This document shows, piece after piece, positions 52,573 through 60,852 of a stretch of DNA of 64,000 nucleotides (the first letter of the stretch is position 1; each line of letters opens with the position of its first letter). The position numbers and the translations under genes were made by a program. This stretch comes from CAYJLW01 sp964370965. GTDB lineage: Bacteria > Actinomycetota > Acidimicrobiia > UBA2766. The notes below the pieces were generated by a model that searched no databases, was not told where the DNA came from, and saw nothing but the letters and a program-made list of their open reading frames with translations. The DNA lies in contig CAYJLW010000014.1 in assembly GCA_964370965.1 (NCBI GenBank), positions 1-64,000 on the forward strand, written 5' to 3'.

Positions 52573-53250
52573 GTGGCCAAGGCGATGCAGCTTTCAACGC
52601 TCGAAGCACTCACCGACGACGAGCTGGTCACTCAAGCCCAGAGTGGTTGTAACGACTCGCTCGAGAAGCTCCTGCAGCGCTACCAGCGCTTCGCCCGCAC
52701 CAAGGCGCGGGGCTACTTCCTCATCGGGGCCGACTCCGACGACATCTACCAGGAAGGCATGATCGGCCTCTTCAAGGCCATCCGTGACTACCGGGTCGAC
52801 CGTCTGGCGTCCTTCCGGGCATTCGCCGAGCTGTGCATCACCCGCCAGATCATCACGGCGATCAAGACCGCGACCCGTCAGAAGCACCAGCCGCTGAACT
52901 CCTACGTGAGCCTGCACGCCCCCCGCTCGGACGGCGACCAGGACCGCACCGTCGAGGAGATGATCGGCGGCGACGAGCAGCTCGACCCGGCCCATCAGGT
53001 CATCTCCCTCGAAGAGGTCTCGGCGTTGCGGGGCTCCCTGGGGTCGATCCTCTCCGACCTCGAGCTCCAGGTTCTCCGCTTCTACGTCGAGGGCAAGAGC
53101 TATCAGGAGATCGCCGACTCCCTCGACCGCCACGCCAAGTCCATCGACAACGCCATCCAGCGCATCAAGCGCAAGCTGGAGATGCACCTCGAGCGCCGCG
53201 CCGCGGAGGAACTCGAGGTCGAATGCCGGCTCGCCGCCATAGCGGTCTGA
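52573..53250 (+). CDS. sigH: RNA polymerase sigma factor SigH (Spo0H family)
   Basis: This 225-residue sigma factor resembles B. subtilis SigH: LTDDELVTQAQSGCNDSLEKLLQRYQRFARTKARGYFLIGADSDDIYQEGMIGLFKAIRDY (regions 1.2-2.2), LASFRAFAELCITRQIITAIKTATRQKH (2.3-2.4) and LSDLELQVLRFYVEGKSYQEIADSLDRHAKSIDNAIQRIKRKL (region 4). The GTG at 52573 has GGAGGG five bases upstream. Location after cysS and rlmB is the same as in Bacillus, where SigH drives the transition to sporulation. Its role here is unknown; it is not an ECF factor and no anti-sigma gene is adjacent. Confidence 0.92.
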   Translation: MAKAMQLSTLEALTDDELVTQAQSGCNDSLEKLLQRYQRFARTKARGYFLIGADSDDIYQEGMIGLFKAIRDYRVDRLASFRAFAELCITRQIITAIKTATRQKHQPLNSYVSLHAPRSDGDQDRTVEEMIGGDEQLDPAHQVISLEEVSALRGSLGSILSDLELQVLRFYVEGKSYQEIADSLDRHAKSIDNAIQRIKRKLEMHLERRAAEELEVECRLAAIAV

Positions 53251-53333
53251 TCCCCACTCGCCCGTCCGGCCAGTTCGCTACTCTGCGGGCGACCGAGCTT
53301 CTTCCTTCGATCCGGCGACGACCTGCCGCGTGA

Positions 53334-53352
53334 GGGGCGGCTTCGCCGCCCC
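53334..53352 (+). terminator. Hairpin terminator after sigH
   Basis: GGGGCGGC and GCCGCCCC form an 8-bp stem with loop TTC about 84 bases after the sigH stop. A second G/C-rich hairpin lies near 53386-53420. They separate sigH from the tRNA-otsB unit. Confidence 0.6.
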
Positions 53353-53428
53353 GGATGCGACACCCGGCGACAGGTGGTCCGCGGAGGGGGGGAGCCCGAG
53401 GCGGGACGAAGCCCCCCTTCGGAGCGGT

Positions 53429-53500
53429 GCCGGCGTGGCGCAGTGGCAGCGCAAGTGATTTGTAATCACTAGGTCGTCGGTTCGAATCCGACCGCCGGCT
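53429..53500 (+). tRNA. tRNA-Thr (anticodon TGT)
   Basis: The acceptor stem is GCCGGCG pairing with CGCCGGC. The anticodon stem AGTGA/TCACT encloses loop TTTGTAA, giving anticodon TGT, which reads ACA. The T-arm has GGTTCGAATCC. The discriminator is T at 53500 and CCA is not encoded (TCTCA follows), unlike the CGT threonine tRNA in this window. The next gene starts only three bases downstream. Confidence 0.96.
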
Positions 53501-53503
53501 CTC

Positions 53504-54247
53504 ATGGCAGGGAGACGCGGCATCTTCTCGGACTTCGACGGCACGCTGTCACCGATCGTGCCCGTGCCAGGAGACGCCCGCGCCGTGGCCGGAGCCAGGG
53601 AAGCGCTCGCCCTGCGGGTGTCGGCGGGCGACTTCGTCTGCCTGGTGTCCGGGCGCGCCGCGAGCTTCCTGCAGGACGTCGTCGGTCTCGAAGGTGTCGT
53701 GTACAGAGGGCTGCACGGAATGGAGCGCGCCGTCGGGAGCGGGAGCGCGGAACCCGTCCCGAAGGCACGTGAGGCGTCCGCAGCCGTGGCCTCCGCGGCG
53801 ACTGCCCTCACCCGGGCCGTCGCCGCGCTTCCGGGCACGGAGATGGAGGACAAGGGCTACGCCCTCACCCTCCACTACCGGCGCACGCCCGACCCGGCGG
53901 CGGCGGCGGGCCCGGCGCACGAGATCGCCCTGGCGGCAGCCCGCGAGGCTGGTTGTGTGGTGCGCGCCGGGCGCCTCTGCTGGGAGATCCTCCCACCCGC
54001 CGACATGGACAAGGGCCTTGCCGTCGAGGAGGAGTGCCGGGCGGCGGCTCTCGGCAGTGCCCTGTTCGCCGGCGACGACGTGGGTGACCTGGCCGCCTTC
54101 GACGCGCTCGACCGCCTCGCCGACGGCGGCGTCGCCACCACGAAGATCGGCGTCCGTTCGCCCGAGGCGCCCCAGGCCCTCCTGGAGAGGGCCGACGTCC
54201 TCCTCGACGGCCCGGCGGCGGTGGTGGAGTACCTTCGGGCCCTGTAG
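53504..54247 (+). CDS. otsB: Trehalose-6-phosphate phosphatase
   Basis: OtsB removes phosphate from trehalose-6-phosphate to release trehalose. This HAD-superfamily protein has FSDFDGTLSPI with catalytic D10 and D12, LVSGR (motif II), the cap sequence GLHGME, EILPPADMDKGLAV and FAGDDVGDLAAFDAL (motif IV). The 247 residues are typical. The ATG is only three bases after a tRNA, so the mRNA would either be cotranscribed with the tRNA and become leaderless on processing, or use its own start inside the tRNA. otsA is encoded on the opposite strand about 640 bases away. Confidence 0.93.
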   Translation: MAGRRGIFSDFDGTLSPIVPVPGDARAVAGAREALALRVSAGDFVCLVSGRAASFLQDVVGLEGVVYRGLHGMERAVGSGSAEPVPKAREASAAVASAATALTRAVAALPGTEMEDKGYALTLHYRRTPDPAAAAGPAHEIALAAAREAGCVVRAGRLCWEILPPADMDKGLAVEEECRAAALGSALFAGDDVGDLAAFDALDRLADGGVATTKIGVRSPEAPQALLERADVLLDGPAAVVEYLRAL

Positions 54248-54289
54248 GGCGGCGCGAGGCGGTGGTGAGGGCGGGCACCCGGGCGGCGC

Positions 54290-54886
54290 TCAGCCCAGGG
54301 GGAACTCCCGGGACACCGCCCAGCGAGGGTAAGGGCGGTCCAAGAGGAGTTCCGCGAGCACAGCGCGGTGCACCTCGATGGTGCCCAGCTTCAGGTCCCG
54401 GCAGGGTTCGAGCACAGATCGCACGACGTCGACGTCGGAGTCCGCGGACGCGTATCCGAGCGTGAGGTGGTTCACGTGCTCGCCGCCGAAGGGCTGCTCG
54501 GGCGGCGTTCCGAAGGGGCCGAGGGTGGCGTCGTGGAGGGCGTGGAAGCGGCCGTCACGATCGGGGTCGGACCAGGCGGCGGTGGGGAACGTGAACAGGC
54601 CTGCGACCTCGGCTTGCCACCCCCGGCAGGCCGCGACGGCGGCGGCGACGTCGTCGAGCGCGACGTCGTCCGGGCGGACCGGGCCGAGCTCCCGCAACGT
54701 GACATGGAGGTAGTGGTCGGGGTGCAGGATCACCGGGAGGCGCCCGAGGACAGCCCGGGCGGCCCCGAGCCCGGGGAGGAGGGCGGCGTCCACCTCGACG
54801 AGGATGCTCCACCACCGTGCCCGCGGGTGCTGTTCCCACTCGAGGCCGTCCGCCCGCAGCGCCGTCCAGCGGTCTCCCCGGCTCAT
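54290..54886 (-). CDS. 2'-5' RNA ligase-like 2H phosphoesterase
   Basis: This 198-residue protein has two HX(T/S)X motifs, HVTL at 61-64 and HLTL at 140-143, the active site of the 2H phosphoesterase superfamily (ThpR/LigT). Such enzymes hydrolyse cyclic phosphodiesters of RNA or nucleotides. The ATG overlaps the stop of otsA (ATGA), so it is the last gene of the trehalose operon on this strand, with no obvious functional connection. The frame is open far upstream but homology begins at this ATG. Confidence 0.82.
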   Translation of the reverse strand: MSRGDRWTALRADGLEWEQHPRARWWSILVEVDAALLPGLGAARAVLGRLPVILHPDHYLHVTLRELGPVRPDDVALDDVAAAVAACRGWQAEVAGLFTFPTAAWSDPDRDGRFHALHDATLGPFGTPPEQPFGGEHVNHLTLGYASADSDVDVVRSVLEPCRDLKLGTIEVHRAVLAELLLDRPYPRWAVSREFPLG

Positions 54887-56259
54887 CGCCCCAACGCCTC
54901 CAACTGACCGGCGAGCCATTCGGCGGGGGGATGCGCCCCGGCCAGGGACCGAAGGCGCCCGGCCTGCTGCGCCCGTGTTGCGGGGTCCAGCGCCAACGCC
55001 GCCGCCATCGCCGCTGCCGTGGCGGCGACGTCGTAGGGATCGACGGTGAGCACAGCGGGGGCGAGCTCCTCGTGGGCGCCTGCCTCCGTGGAGAGGATGA
55101 GGGGGGCGTCCTTCTCGTTCACGAGAGGCCCCTCCTTGGCCACCAGGTTCATGCCGTCCGAGATCGGGTTCACGACGATCACGTCCGCGAGGCGCAGGGC
55201 CGCCATCGAGCGGGGGAAGTCGTCCTTCACGGAGGCGAGGACGACCTCGCCCCACCGTCGGTTCACGTCGGCCGCCAGCGCCAGGACGTCCTCGAGGTAG
55301 GCCTCGTACTCCGGGACCCCCTGGCGGGACGGGTTGAGGAGGACGACGTGGGCGAGGCTGTCCCTGTGTTCGGGATGTTCGTCGAGCAGGAGGTCGAAGG
55401 CCCGCAGGCCTCGCAGGACGTTCTTGGACAGCTCCGCCCTGTCGACCCGCACGACGGCCCGGCGGCCCGCGAGGCGGGTGGTGAGGGCTTCGCGCTCCGC
55501 CTCCACCGTCGGGCCGGCGGCGTCGGCGGCCACGACGGCGGGATCGGTACCGAGTGGGAAGACGCCCACTGTGGGGGAGGCGCCCGGCGCCCACCGGGCG
55601 GCGGCCTCCGCGAAGCGACTCGCCCATCGGCGGGTGTGGAAGCCGCAGACGTCCGCCGCCGCCATGGCGCCGAACACGGCTTCGAGCCACCGATCGGGGA
55701 GGACGTCGAGCGCGGGGACGGTGCCGATCGGGGTGTGGCTGAAGTGCAGCACGCGCAGGTCGGGCCGCTCGGCCTTGAGGAGACGGGGGACGAGCGTGAG
55801 GTGGTAGTCCTGCACGAGGACGGCGGCCTCTTCGGTGTCCTCGACGGCGGCAAGGGCGGCCGCCGCGAACACCTCGTTCACGGCGACGTAGTCGTCCCAC
55901 GCCCGTTCGGAGGCACGGTCGAGCACGGGTGTCCGGGCCCGGTCCCACAGGTCGTGGTGGGCGAACCAGAGGAAGCGGTTGCAGATCGTGGCGCCGTGGC
56001 CGGCGACCACGTCGGGGGGGACGTCCAGGAGTCGGACGGCGTAGGGGGTGTCGGCTTCCCTGGCGAGGCCTTCGGCGGCGGCGCGGCGGTCGGCGTCGGA
56101 CATCGCCGTGGCGATCCAGGTCCCGCCGCTCGCGCTGAGGGCGGGGGTGAGGGCGGACACGAGGCCGCCGGCGCCGCGGCGAGCCCGGAGAGAGCCGTCC
56201 GCGGCGACGTACCAAGAGACAGGGCCGCGGTTGGAGAGGACGACGAGCGTACGGCTCAC
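54883..56259 (-). CDS. otsA: Trehalose-6-phosphate synthase
   Basis: OtsA (GT20) makes trehalose-6-phosphate from a nucleotide-glucose and glucose-6-phosphate. The 458-residue protein starts TLVVLSNRGPVSW, then RRGAGGLVSALTPALSASGG, VLVQDYHLTLVPRLLK, HFSHTPIGTV, RVDRAELSKNVLRGLRAFDLLL, NPISDGMNLVAKEGPLVNEKDAPLILSTEAGAHEEL, all well conserved. The GTG at 56259 overlaps the stop of the upstream glycosyltransferase gene (GTGA); the frame extends further upstream. The divergent otsB completes the pathway. Confidence 0.93.
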   Translation of the reverse strand: MSRTLVVLSNRGPVSWYVAADGSLRARRGAGGLVSALTPALSASGGTWIATAMSDADRRAAAEGLAREADTPYAVRLLDVPPDVVAGHGATICNRFLWFAHHDLWDRARTPVLDRASERAWDDYVAVNEVFAAAALAAVEDTEEAAVLVQDYHLTLVPRLLKAERPDLRVLHFSHTPIGTVPALDVLPDRWLEAVFGAMAAADVCGFHTRRWASRFAEAAARWAPGASPTVGVFPLGTDPAVVAADAAGPTVEAEREALTTRLAGRRAVVRVDRAELSKNVLRGLRAFDLLLDEHPEHRDSLAHVVLLNPSRQGVPEYEAYLEDVLALAADVNRRWGEVVLASVKDDFPRSMAALRLADVIVVNPISDGMNLVAKEGPLVNEKDAPLILSTEAGAHEELAPAVLTVDPYDVAATAAAMAAALALDPATRAQQAGRLRSLAGAHPPAEWLAGQLEALGR

Positions 56260-57509
56260 GGCAGCGAGGCGAAGAGGCGCAGCCAGCGTTCCAGCAGCAC
56301 GGTCATGACGAAGTTGTCCCTCACCCGCTCCCGTCCGGCGGCCCCCATCTCCGCAGCCCGGTGGCCGTCGGTGAGGAGTTCGAGGATGCGCCGGGCGCAC
56401 TCCTCGGGGGTCTCGACGAGGAATCCCGAGTGACCGTCCTCGATCTGCAGCGTGATCCCTCCCGCGCGGCCACCGATGACCGGGCGCTCCTTCCACATCC
56501 CCTCGGCGACCGTGAGGCCGAAGCCCTCCCGGAGGGACTTCTGGATCACGACGTCGGCGCAGGCCTGGAACGCGTTCACCTGTACAGAGCCCACCTGCTG
56601 CGCGTTCGTGAGGAGGAAGACGTCGGGGTCGCCCTGGGCGTGCGTCTCGGTGCGGGCCAGGTAGTGCATGCCCTCCGGGTCGTCGGTGGCCATCGAGCCG
56701 GCGAGCACGAGCTGGACCTCGGGGACCTCGAGCTTCACGAGGCGGTAGGCGTCGATGACGCCGAGGGGGTCCTTCCAGGGGTCGAAGCGGGAGATCTGGC
56801 AGAGCATGGGCCGCGCCGGGTCGATGCCGTACTCGTCGAGGATCGCCTCGGTGACGTCGGGGCCCAAGGGGACGTTCTTGAGCCCGACCGGGTCGATGCA
56901 GGGGGCGATGAGCTCGATGCGCGGCGGCAGCACCCGGTCGTCGGGGACGAACTCCTGCATCGTGAAGACGGCGGCGTCGTAGCCCTCCACGAGCGGGAAG
57001 AGGAAGTCGGCGACCGGCGCGAAGGGCTCGGCCGTGTCGATGTGGCACCGCCAGATCCACTTGCCGGGGGGCCGGCCCCCTCTCTGGTCTGTGAGCTCGG
57101 CGAGGACGGCGGCGGGCTGGGGGTCGTGGATGACCACGAAATCCCAGGCGGTGCCGTCGAAGCGGGCGGCGTTGTCCTGGCTGCGGACCCGGAAGATCCT
57201 CTCCATCTCCGGGGTCCAGGCCACCTCCATGCCCTGGAGAGCGTTGTGCATGCTCTTCGTGACGTTGAAGAACTCGTCAGAGCCGTACATGACGTGCCAG
57301 TGGGCGTCCATTCCCACCCCCTGCATGAGGGGTACGAGCGTGGAGAGGAGCTCGGCCACGCCGCCCCCGTAGGACGTGGCGTTCACATGCAGGACGCGGG
57401 CGCCGGCGAACGGTCTCGCGAGCTCGCGGAGCCGCTCCACGCCGTCGACGCCGATGACCTTCTCGTACTTGTCCAGTGACTTCGGACGTAGCGGGACGGG
57501 CTCGAGCAT
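56256..57509 (-). CDS. treT: TreT-like trehalose-forming glycosyltransferase (GT4)
   Basis: This 417-residue GT4 protein matches trehalose glycosyltransferring synthase: VLHVNATSYGGGVAELLSTLVPLMQGVGMDAHWHVMYG near the start, VVIHDPQPAAVLAEL, WIWRCHIDTAEP, LIAPCIDPVGLKN, CQISRFDPWKDPLGVIDAYRLVK, and SLREGFGLTVAEGMWKERPVIGGRAGGI, with the E-x7-E nucleotide-sugar motif. TreT joins NDP-glucose with glucose to make trehalose directly. ATG at 57509 with GGAGGG close upstream. It overlaps otsA by four bases, so the two trehalose routes are coexpressed. A role in another glucoside is possible. Confidence 0.82.
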   Translation of the reverse strand: MLEPVPLRPKSLDKYEKVIGVDGVERLRELARPFAGARVLHVNATSYGGGVAELLSTLVPLMQGVGMDAHWHVMYGSDEFFNVTKSMHNALQGMEVAWTPEMERIFRVRSQDNAARFDGTAWDFVVIHDPQPAAVLAELTDQRGGRPPGKWIWRCHIDTAEPFAPVADFLFPLVEGYDAAVFTMQEFVPDDRVLPPRIELIAPCIDPVGLKNVPLGPDVTEAILDEYGIDPARPMLCQISRFDPWKDPLGVIDAYRLVKLEVPEVQLVLAGSMATDDPEGMHYLARTETHAQGDPDVFLLTNAQQVGSVQVNAFQACADVVIQKSLREGFGLTVAEGMWKERPVIGGRAGGITLQIEDGHSGFLVETPEECARRILELLTDGHRAAEMGAAGRERVRDNFVMTVLLERWLRLFASLP

Positions 57510-57626
57510 GACCCTCCGAATCGACGGGGTGCCGACACACCGGCGCCAAGGATATGTGCCGGGCGCCCGTCCTCGGGTCAGCGGCGCCGGCGTCAGCCCC
57601 TGCGTGTCGGCCCCTAGGCTGCCCCG

Positions 57627-58679
57627 ATGGCCCGGGTCCTCGTCGCCCCCAACGCCTTTAAGACGGTCGCCGACGCTCCGGCCGTGGCGGAAGCCTGGGG
57701 TCGGGCGTTGCGCCGGGAGGGCTTCGCCGTGGACGTCTGCCCCCTCGCCGACGGGGGCGACGGCACCCTGGAGGTGCTCGCCCGCACGCTCGGCGGCCGC
57801 CGCGTCGCCGCCACGGTGAGCGGCCCCCTCGGCGGGCCCGTGCGGGCGCGGTGGCTGCGTCTGCCGGACGGCACCGGGTTCGTGGAGTCGGCGGCGGCAT
57901 GCGGGATGCGTCTCCTCGCTCCGGGCCGGAGGGGCGGCCTGCGGGCCACGACCCGAGGCGTGGGTGAGCTCGTGGCCAGGGCCTCCTCGCGCTGCCCCGC
58001 CGTCACTGTCGGCGTGGGTGGGACCGCGGCGACCGACGGCGGTCGCGGGGCCGTGGAAGCGCTGCGGGAGGCGCGGCCGGCGGCGCCGGTCCGCCTCGCC
58101 CTCGCCTGCGACGTCCGCAACCCTCTGCTGGGACCGCGCGGGGCCGCCGCCGTCTACGGCCCGCAGAAAGGGGTGAGGCGGTCGGACGTGCCCGAGGCCG
58201 AACGCCGCCTCGGCGAGTGGGCGGCGTCCTTTCCCGGTGGCCGCCGCCTCGCCCGCCGGGTCCACACGGGAGCGGGTGGGGGCCTCGCCTTCGGGCTCGC
58301 CGCCGCCTTCGGTGCCGAGCTCCGTTCCGGTTTCGAGATCATCGCCGAGACGGTCGGTTTCGCCGGACGTCTCCGGGACGCCGACGTCGTGCTCACGGGC
58401 GAGGGGAGCTACGACGGCCAGTCGGGGTCGGGCAAGGCGACGGGTGAGGTCATCCGCCTCGCTCGCCGGGCCGGGGTGCCCGTTGCCGTCGTGGCGGGGA
58501 CGGCCACGACCGTTCCCCGGGGCGTCACGGTCGTGCGTCTCGTCGGCCTCGACGGCGTCCGCAGTCCGGCGGCGGCGGTCCGGGCGGGACTCCCCCTCAT
58601 GGTCCAGGGGGCGCAGGAGGCCATGCGCCTGCTCAGAGGCGGCGGTGAGCTCTCCCCCTCCGCGACCGTCCCCTTGTGA
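57627..58679 (+). CDS. glxK: Glycerate kinase (GckII/GlxK family)
   Basis: This 350-residue protein shows the glycerate 2-kinase signature: VLVAPNAFKTVADAPAVAEAWGRAL, CPLADGGDGTLEVL, GTGFVESAAACGMRLL, TVGVGGTAATDGGRG, HTGAGGGLAFGLAAAFGAELRSGFEII and VLTGEGSYDGQSGSGKATGEV. It phosphorylates D-glycerate to 2-phosphoglycerate. It is divergent from the TreT-like gene and converges on the site-2 protease gene. GpgS, two genes on, makes glucosyl-3-phosphoglycerate, so a shared role in glycerate or glucosylglycerate handling is an inference. Confidence 0.92.
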   Translation: MARVLVAPNAFKTVADAPAVAEAWGRALRREGFAVDVCPLADGGDGTLEVLARTLGGRRVAATVSGPLGGPVRARWLRLPDGTGFVESAAACGMRLLAPGRRGGLRATTRGVGELVARASSRCPAVTVGVGGTAATDGGRGAVEALREARPAAPVRLALACDVRNPLLGPRGAAAVYGPQKGVRRSDVPEAERRLGEWAASFPGGRRLARRVHTGAGGGLAFGLAAAFGAELRSGFEIIAETVGFAGRLRDADVVLTGEGSYDGQSGSGKATGEVIRLARRAGVPVAVVAGTATTVPRGVTVVRLVGLDGVRSPAAAVRAGLPLMVQGAQEAMRLLRGGGELSPSATVPL

Positions 58680-58736
58680 GTGTCCGGGATCACCAGCGGC
58701 CGTCCGAGGCCGGGGGTCCGAGGGAGTGGGCCCTCG

Positions 58737-59855
58737 CTACGGCTTGTCGCCGTGGACGTCCTCCCGGCTTCTCAGTCTCGCCTGCACCCCGGCGAGGTCG
58801 ATGCCGAGCCGGTCGCAGAGAACTCCCGCCGGCGAGCGGAGATCGAGGGCGAGGACGACGCCGACACCGTCGGCTCCGCCGGCGACGGCCTGGCGCAGGA
58901 CGCGACGGGCACCGTCGGAGAGGTGGACGTTGCCCTCGACGGGCCCGTCGGCCGCGGGGAGGAGGCCGGCGGCGGCCGCGTAGTCGAGCCCGGCAGCCTG
59001 GAGCGCGGCGCAGGCGGGATCCTCAGGGGAGGCGAGCAGGGCGAGGAGGAGGTGTTCACTGCCCACCACCGTGTGGCCGCTGCGGGCGGCGATGAGGCCG
59101 GCGAGGCGGGTGAGGCGCTCCAGGGGGCCCGTGTCCGGCGGGGTAAGGGGAGCGGGGCGTCTGCCGGCGGAGAGCTGCGGAAGAGAGCCCAGCACGAGCA
59201 GCGCCGCCGCCAGCACCAGGGTGGGACGGTATCCGTCGCCGAAGCTCGTACGGAAGGCGAGGACGACGGCGGCGGCGGCCGCGACGAGGCCCGTGTAGGC
59301 GGCCACGCGCCGGCCCGCGTCCTTGTCCCGCCGCACGGCCCACACGATGCCGGCGAGGATCCCGCCTCCGTCGAGGGGCGGGCCGGGCAGGAGGTTGAAG
59401 AGGCCGATGAAGAGGTTCCAGGCGCCGAACTCGCCCAGCAGGAACGCCGTTCGCCCCGTGGCGGGCGCTCCCGTCGCCTGGGCCGCCCCCGACGCGAGGG
59501 TGAGCGTGACGCCGAGGGCGACGCTCACCGCGGGCCCGGCGGCGGCGATGCCGACGGCCGCGCCCGGGGTGGCGGGCTCGCTCTGCAGCCGTGCCATCCC
59601 GCCCAGACCCCAGAGCGTCACGTCGGCGGCGTGGATGCCGAACGCGCGGGCGGCGGCGACGTGGCCGAGCTCGTGGAGGAGGATGGACACGAACACGACG
59701 AGGATCGAGATGAGCGCCACCTCGACGATGACGGCCGCCCCGGCGCCCTGCCACTGGTAGGCGGCGCTGTAGCCGAAGAGGCCGGCGAGGAGGAGGGCGG
59801 TGGGGTGCAGGGTGACAGGAACACCGCGGACACGGAAGAGCCGGAAGCCGCTCAC
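58737..59855 (-). CDS. Site-2 protease (M50) with C-terminal Clp N-domain
   Basis: This 372-residue membrane metalloprotease has several hydrophobic helices in the first 225 residues. The zinc motif HELGH is at 61-65 within VSILLHELGHVAAARAFGI, and the second motif NLLPGPPLDGGGIL is at about 154-167. Residues 245-372 read LERLTRLAGLIAARSGHTVVGSEHLLLALLASPEDPACAALQAAGLD and match a Clp N-terminal domain, the same module as in ClpC (GTEHILLGLI). Many S2P proteins end in CBS or PDZ domains, so this fusion is unusual. The GTG at 59855 overlaps the gpgS stop (GTGA); the frame extends upstream. Confidence 0.85.
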   Translation of the reverse strand: MSGFRLFRVRGVPVTLHPTALLLAGLFGYSAAYQWQGAGAAVIVEVALISILVVFVSILLHELGHVAAARAFGIHAADVTLWGLGGMARLQSEPATPGAAVGIAAAGPAVSVALGVTLTLASGAAQATGAPATGRTAFLLGEFGAWNLFIGLFNLLPGPPLDGGGILAGIVWAVRRDKDAGRRVAAYTGLVAAAAAVVLAFRTSFGDGYRPTLVLAAALLVLGSLPQLSAGRRPAPLTPPDTGPLERLTRLAGLIAARSGHTVVGSEHLLLALLASPEDPACAALQAAGLDYAAAAGLLPAADGPVEGNVHLSDGARRVLRQAVAGGADGVGVVLALDLRSPAGVLCDRLGIDLAGVQARLRSREDVHGDKP

Positions 59856-60781
59856 AGGCGGGACCGGAACTCCGCGAGCGGGGGTCGCTCGACCGTATGG
59901 ACGACGACCTCCTTGACGGAGCGGTCTGCGAGCACGCGGGGCAGCCCGCCCGCGAGGGTGAGGCCCGGGCGCGCCCGGCGGAGAAGGGCGTGGGCCACCT
60001 CGAAGGCTGTGGGGCCGAGAGCCTCCAGGGGCCGGTTCCGGTGGACGCGTCGGTCGAGGTCGACCTGGGCGATCCCGGCGAGGCCGTGGGTGCGGTAGAC
60101 GTCCACGAGGAGCCCGATCTCGACGCCGTATCCGGCGGCGAAGGGAAGGCGCTCGGCAGTGTCGCGGCGGATGGCGTATTCGCCTGAGAGCGGCTGGACG
60201 ACCCCCGCGAGCTCGGGGCAGAGGAGGGCGAGGAGGGGGCGGGCGACGAGCTCCGTGACGCGCCCGCCGCCGGAGGGCGCCAGAGCGCTGCCATCCGAGA
60301 TGGGTCGCTCGTAGAAGCCCTTTGCGAGGTGCACTCGTGCGTCGGTGAGGAGCGGGCCGAGGACGCCGGTGACGAAACGGCTGTCGAAGCCGGTTATGTC
60401 GGCGTCGATCCATACGACGACGTCGCCGGTGGTGGCCGTGAGGCTGCGCCAGAGGGCGTCGCCCTTGCCCAGGGGCGGGCCCGCCTCGGCGCAGAGCTCG
60501 GCGGCACTGAAGACCTTGGCGCCGGCGGCGGCGGCGCGGGCGGCGGTGTCGTCGGCAGAGTCCGTGTCGACGACGACGATCTCGTCCACCAGCGGGACGT
60601 CCTCGGCGAGGTCCTCGCGCACCGCGGCCACGATGGGGCCCACGGTGGCCTCCTCGTCGCGTGCCGGCAGGACGACCGAGACGCGGCGCCCGGCCTTCGC
60701 GGCCACGAGCGCGGCGGCCGGGAAGTCGCCGTGGTGGTGGGTGGCGATGCCGAGTATCGAGGGGGGAGCGGGGGAGTCCAT
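59852..60781 (-). CDS. gpgS: Glucosyl-3-phosphoglycerate synthase
   Basis: GpgS (GT81) joins NDP-glucose and 3-phosphoglycerate, leading to glucosylglycerate or, in mycobacteria, methylglucose lipopolysaccharide. The 309-residue protein has VVLPARDEEATVGPIVAAV, DEIVVVDTDSADDTA, GKGDALWRSL, VVWIDADI (DXD-like, near residue 125) and QPLSGEYAIRRD and GYGVEIGLLVDVY. All are typical. ATG start. No GpgP phosphatase is seen beside it. It forms a two-gene unit with the site-2 protease. Confidence 0.92.
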   Translation of the reverse strand: MDSPAPPSILGIATHHHGDFPAAALVAAKAGRRVSVVLPARDEEATVGPIVAAVREDLAEDVPLVDEIVVVDTDSADDTAARAAAAGAKVFSAAELCAEAGPPLGKGDALWRSLTATTGDVVVWIDADITGFDSRFVTGVLGPLLTDARVHLAKGFYERPISDGSALAPSGGGRVTELVARPLLALLCPELAGVVQPLSGEYAIRRDTAERLPFAAGYGVEIGLLVDVYRTHGLAGIAQVDLDRRVHRNRPLEALGPTAFEVAHALLRRARPGLTLAGGLPRVLADRSVKEVVVHTVERPPLAEFRSRL

Positions 60782-60852
60782 GCCCGCCGAAGGCTATTCG
60801 TTGGACGGGCCGCGCCTACAGCCTGCTACAGTCTGGGCGCTTGACAATCGAA

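Noticed and set aside
52479..52652. 57-codon frame with a GTG start and GAGAGGA upstream, overlapping the start of sigH
   Set aside because: It has no homology I can see and runs out of frame into sigH; kept only as a possible leader peptide within the leader description.
60841..60846. TTGACA as -35 box of the thrC unit
   Set aside because: A -10 at the right distance would lie inside the riboswitch P2, cutting off the 5' half of the aptamer.
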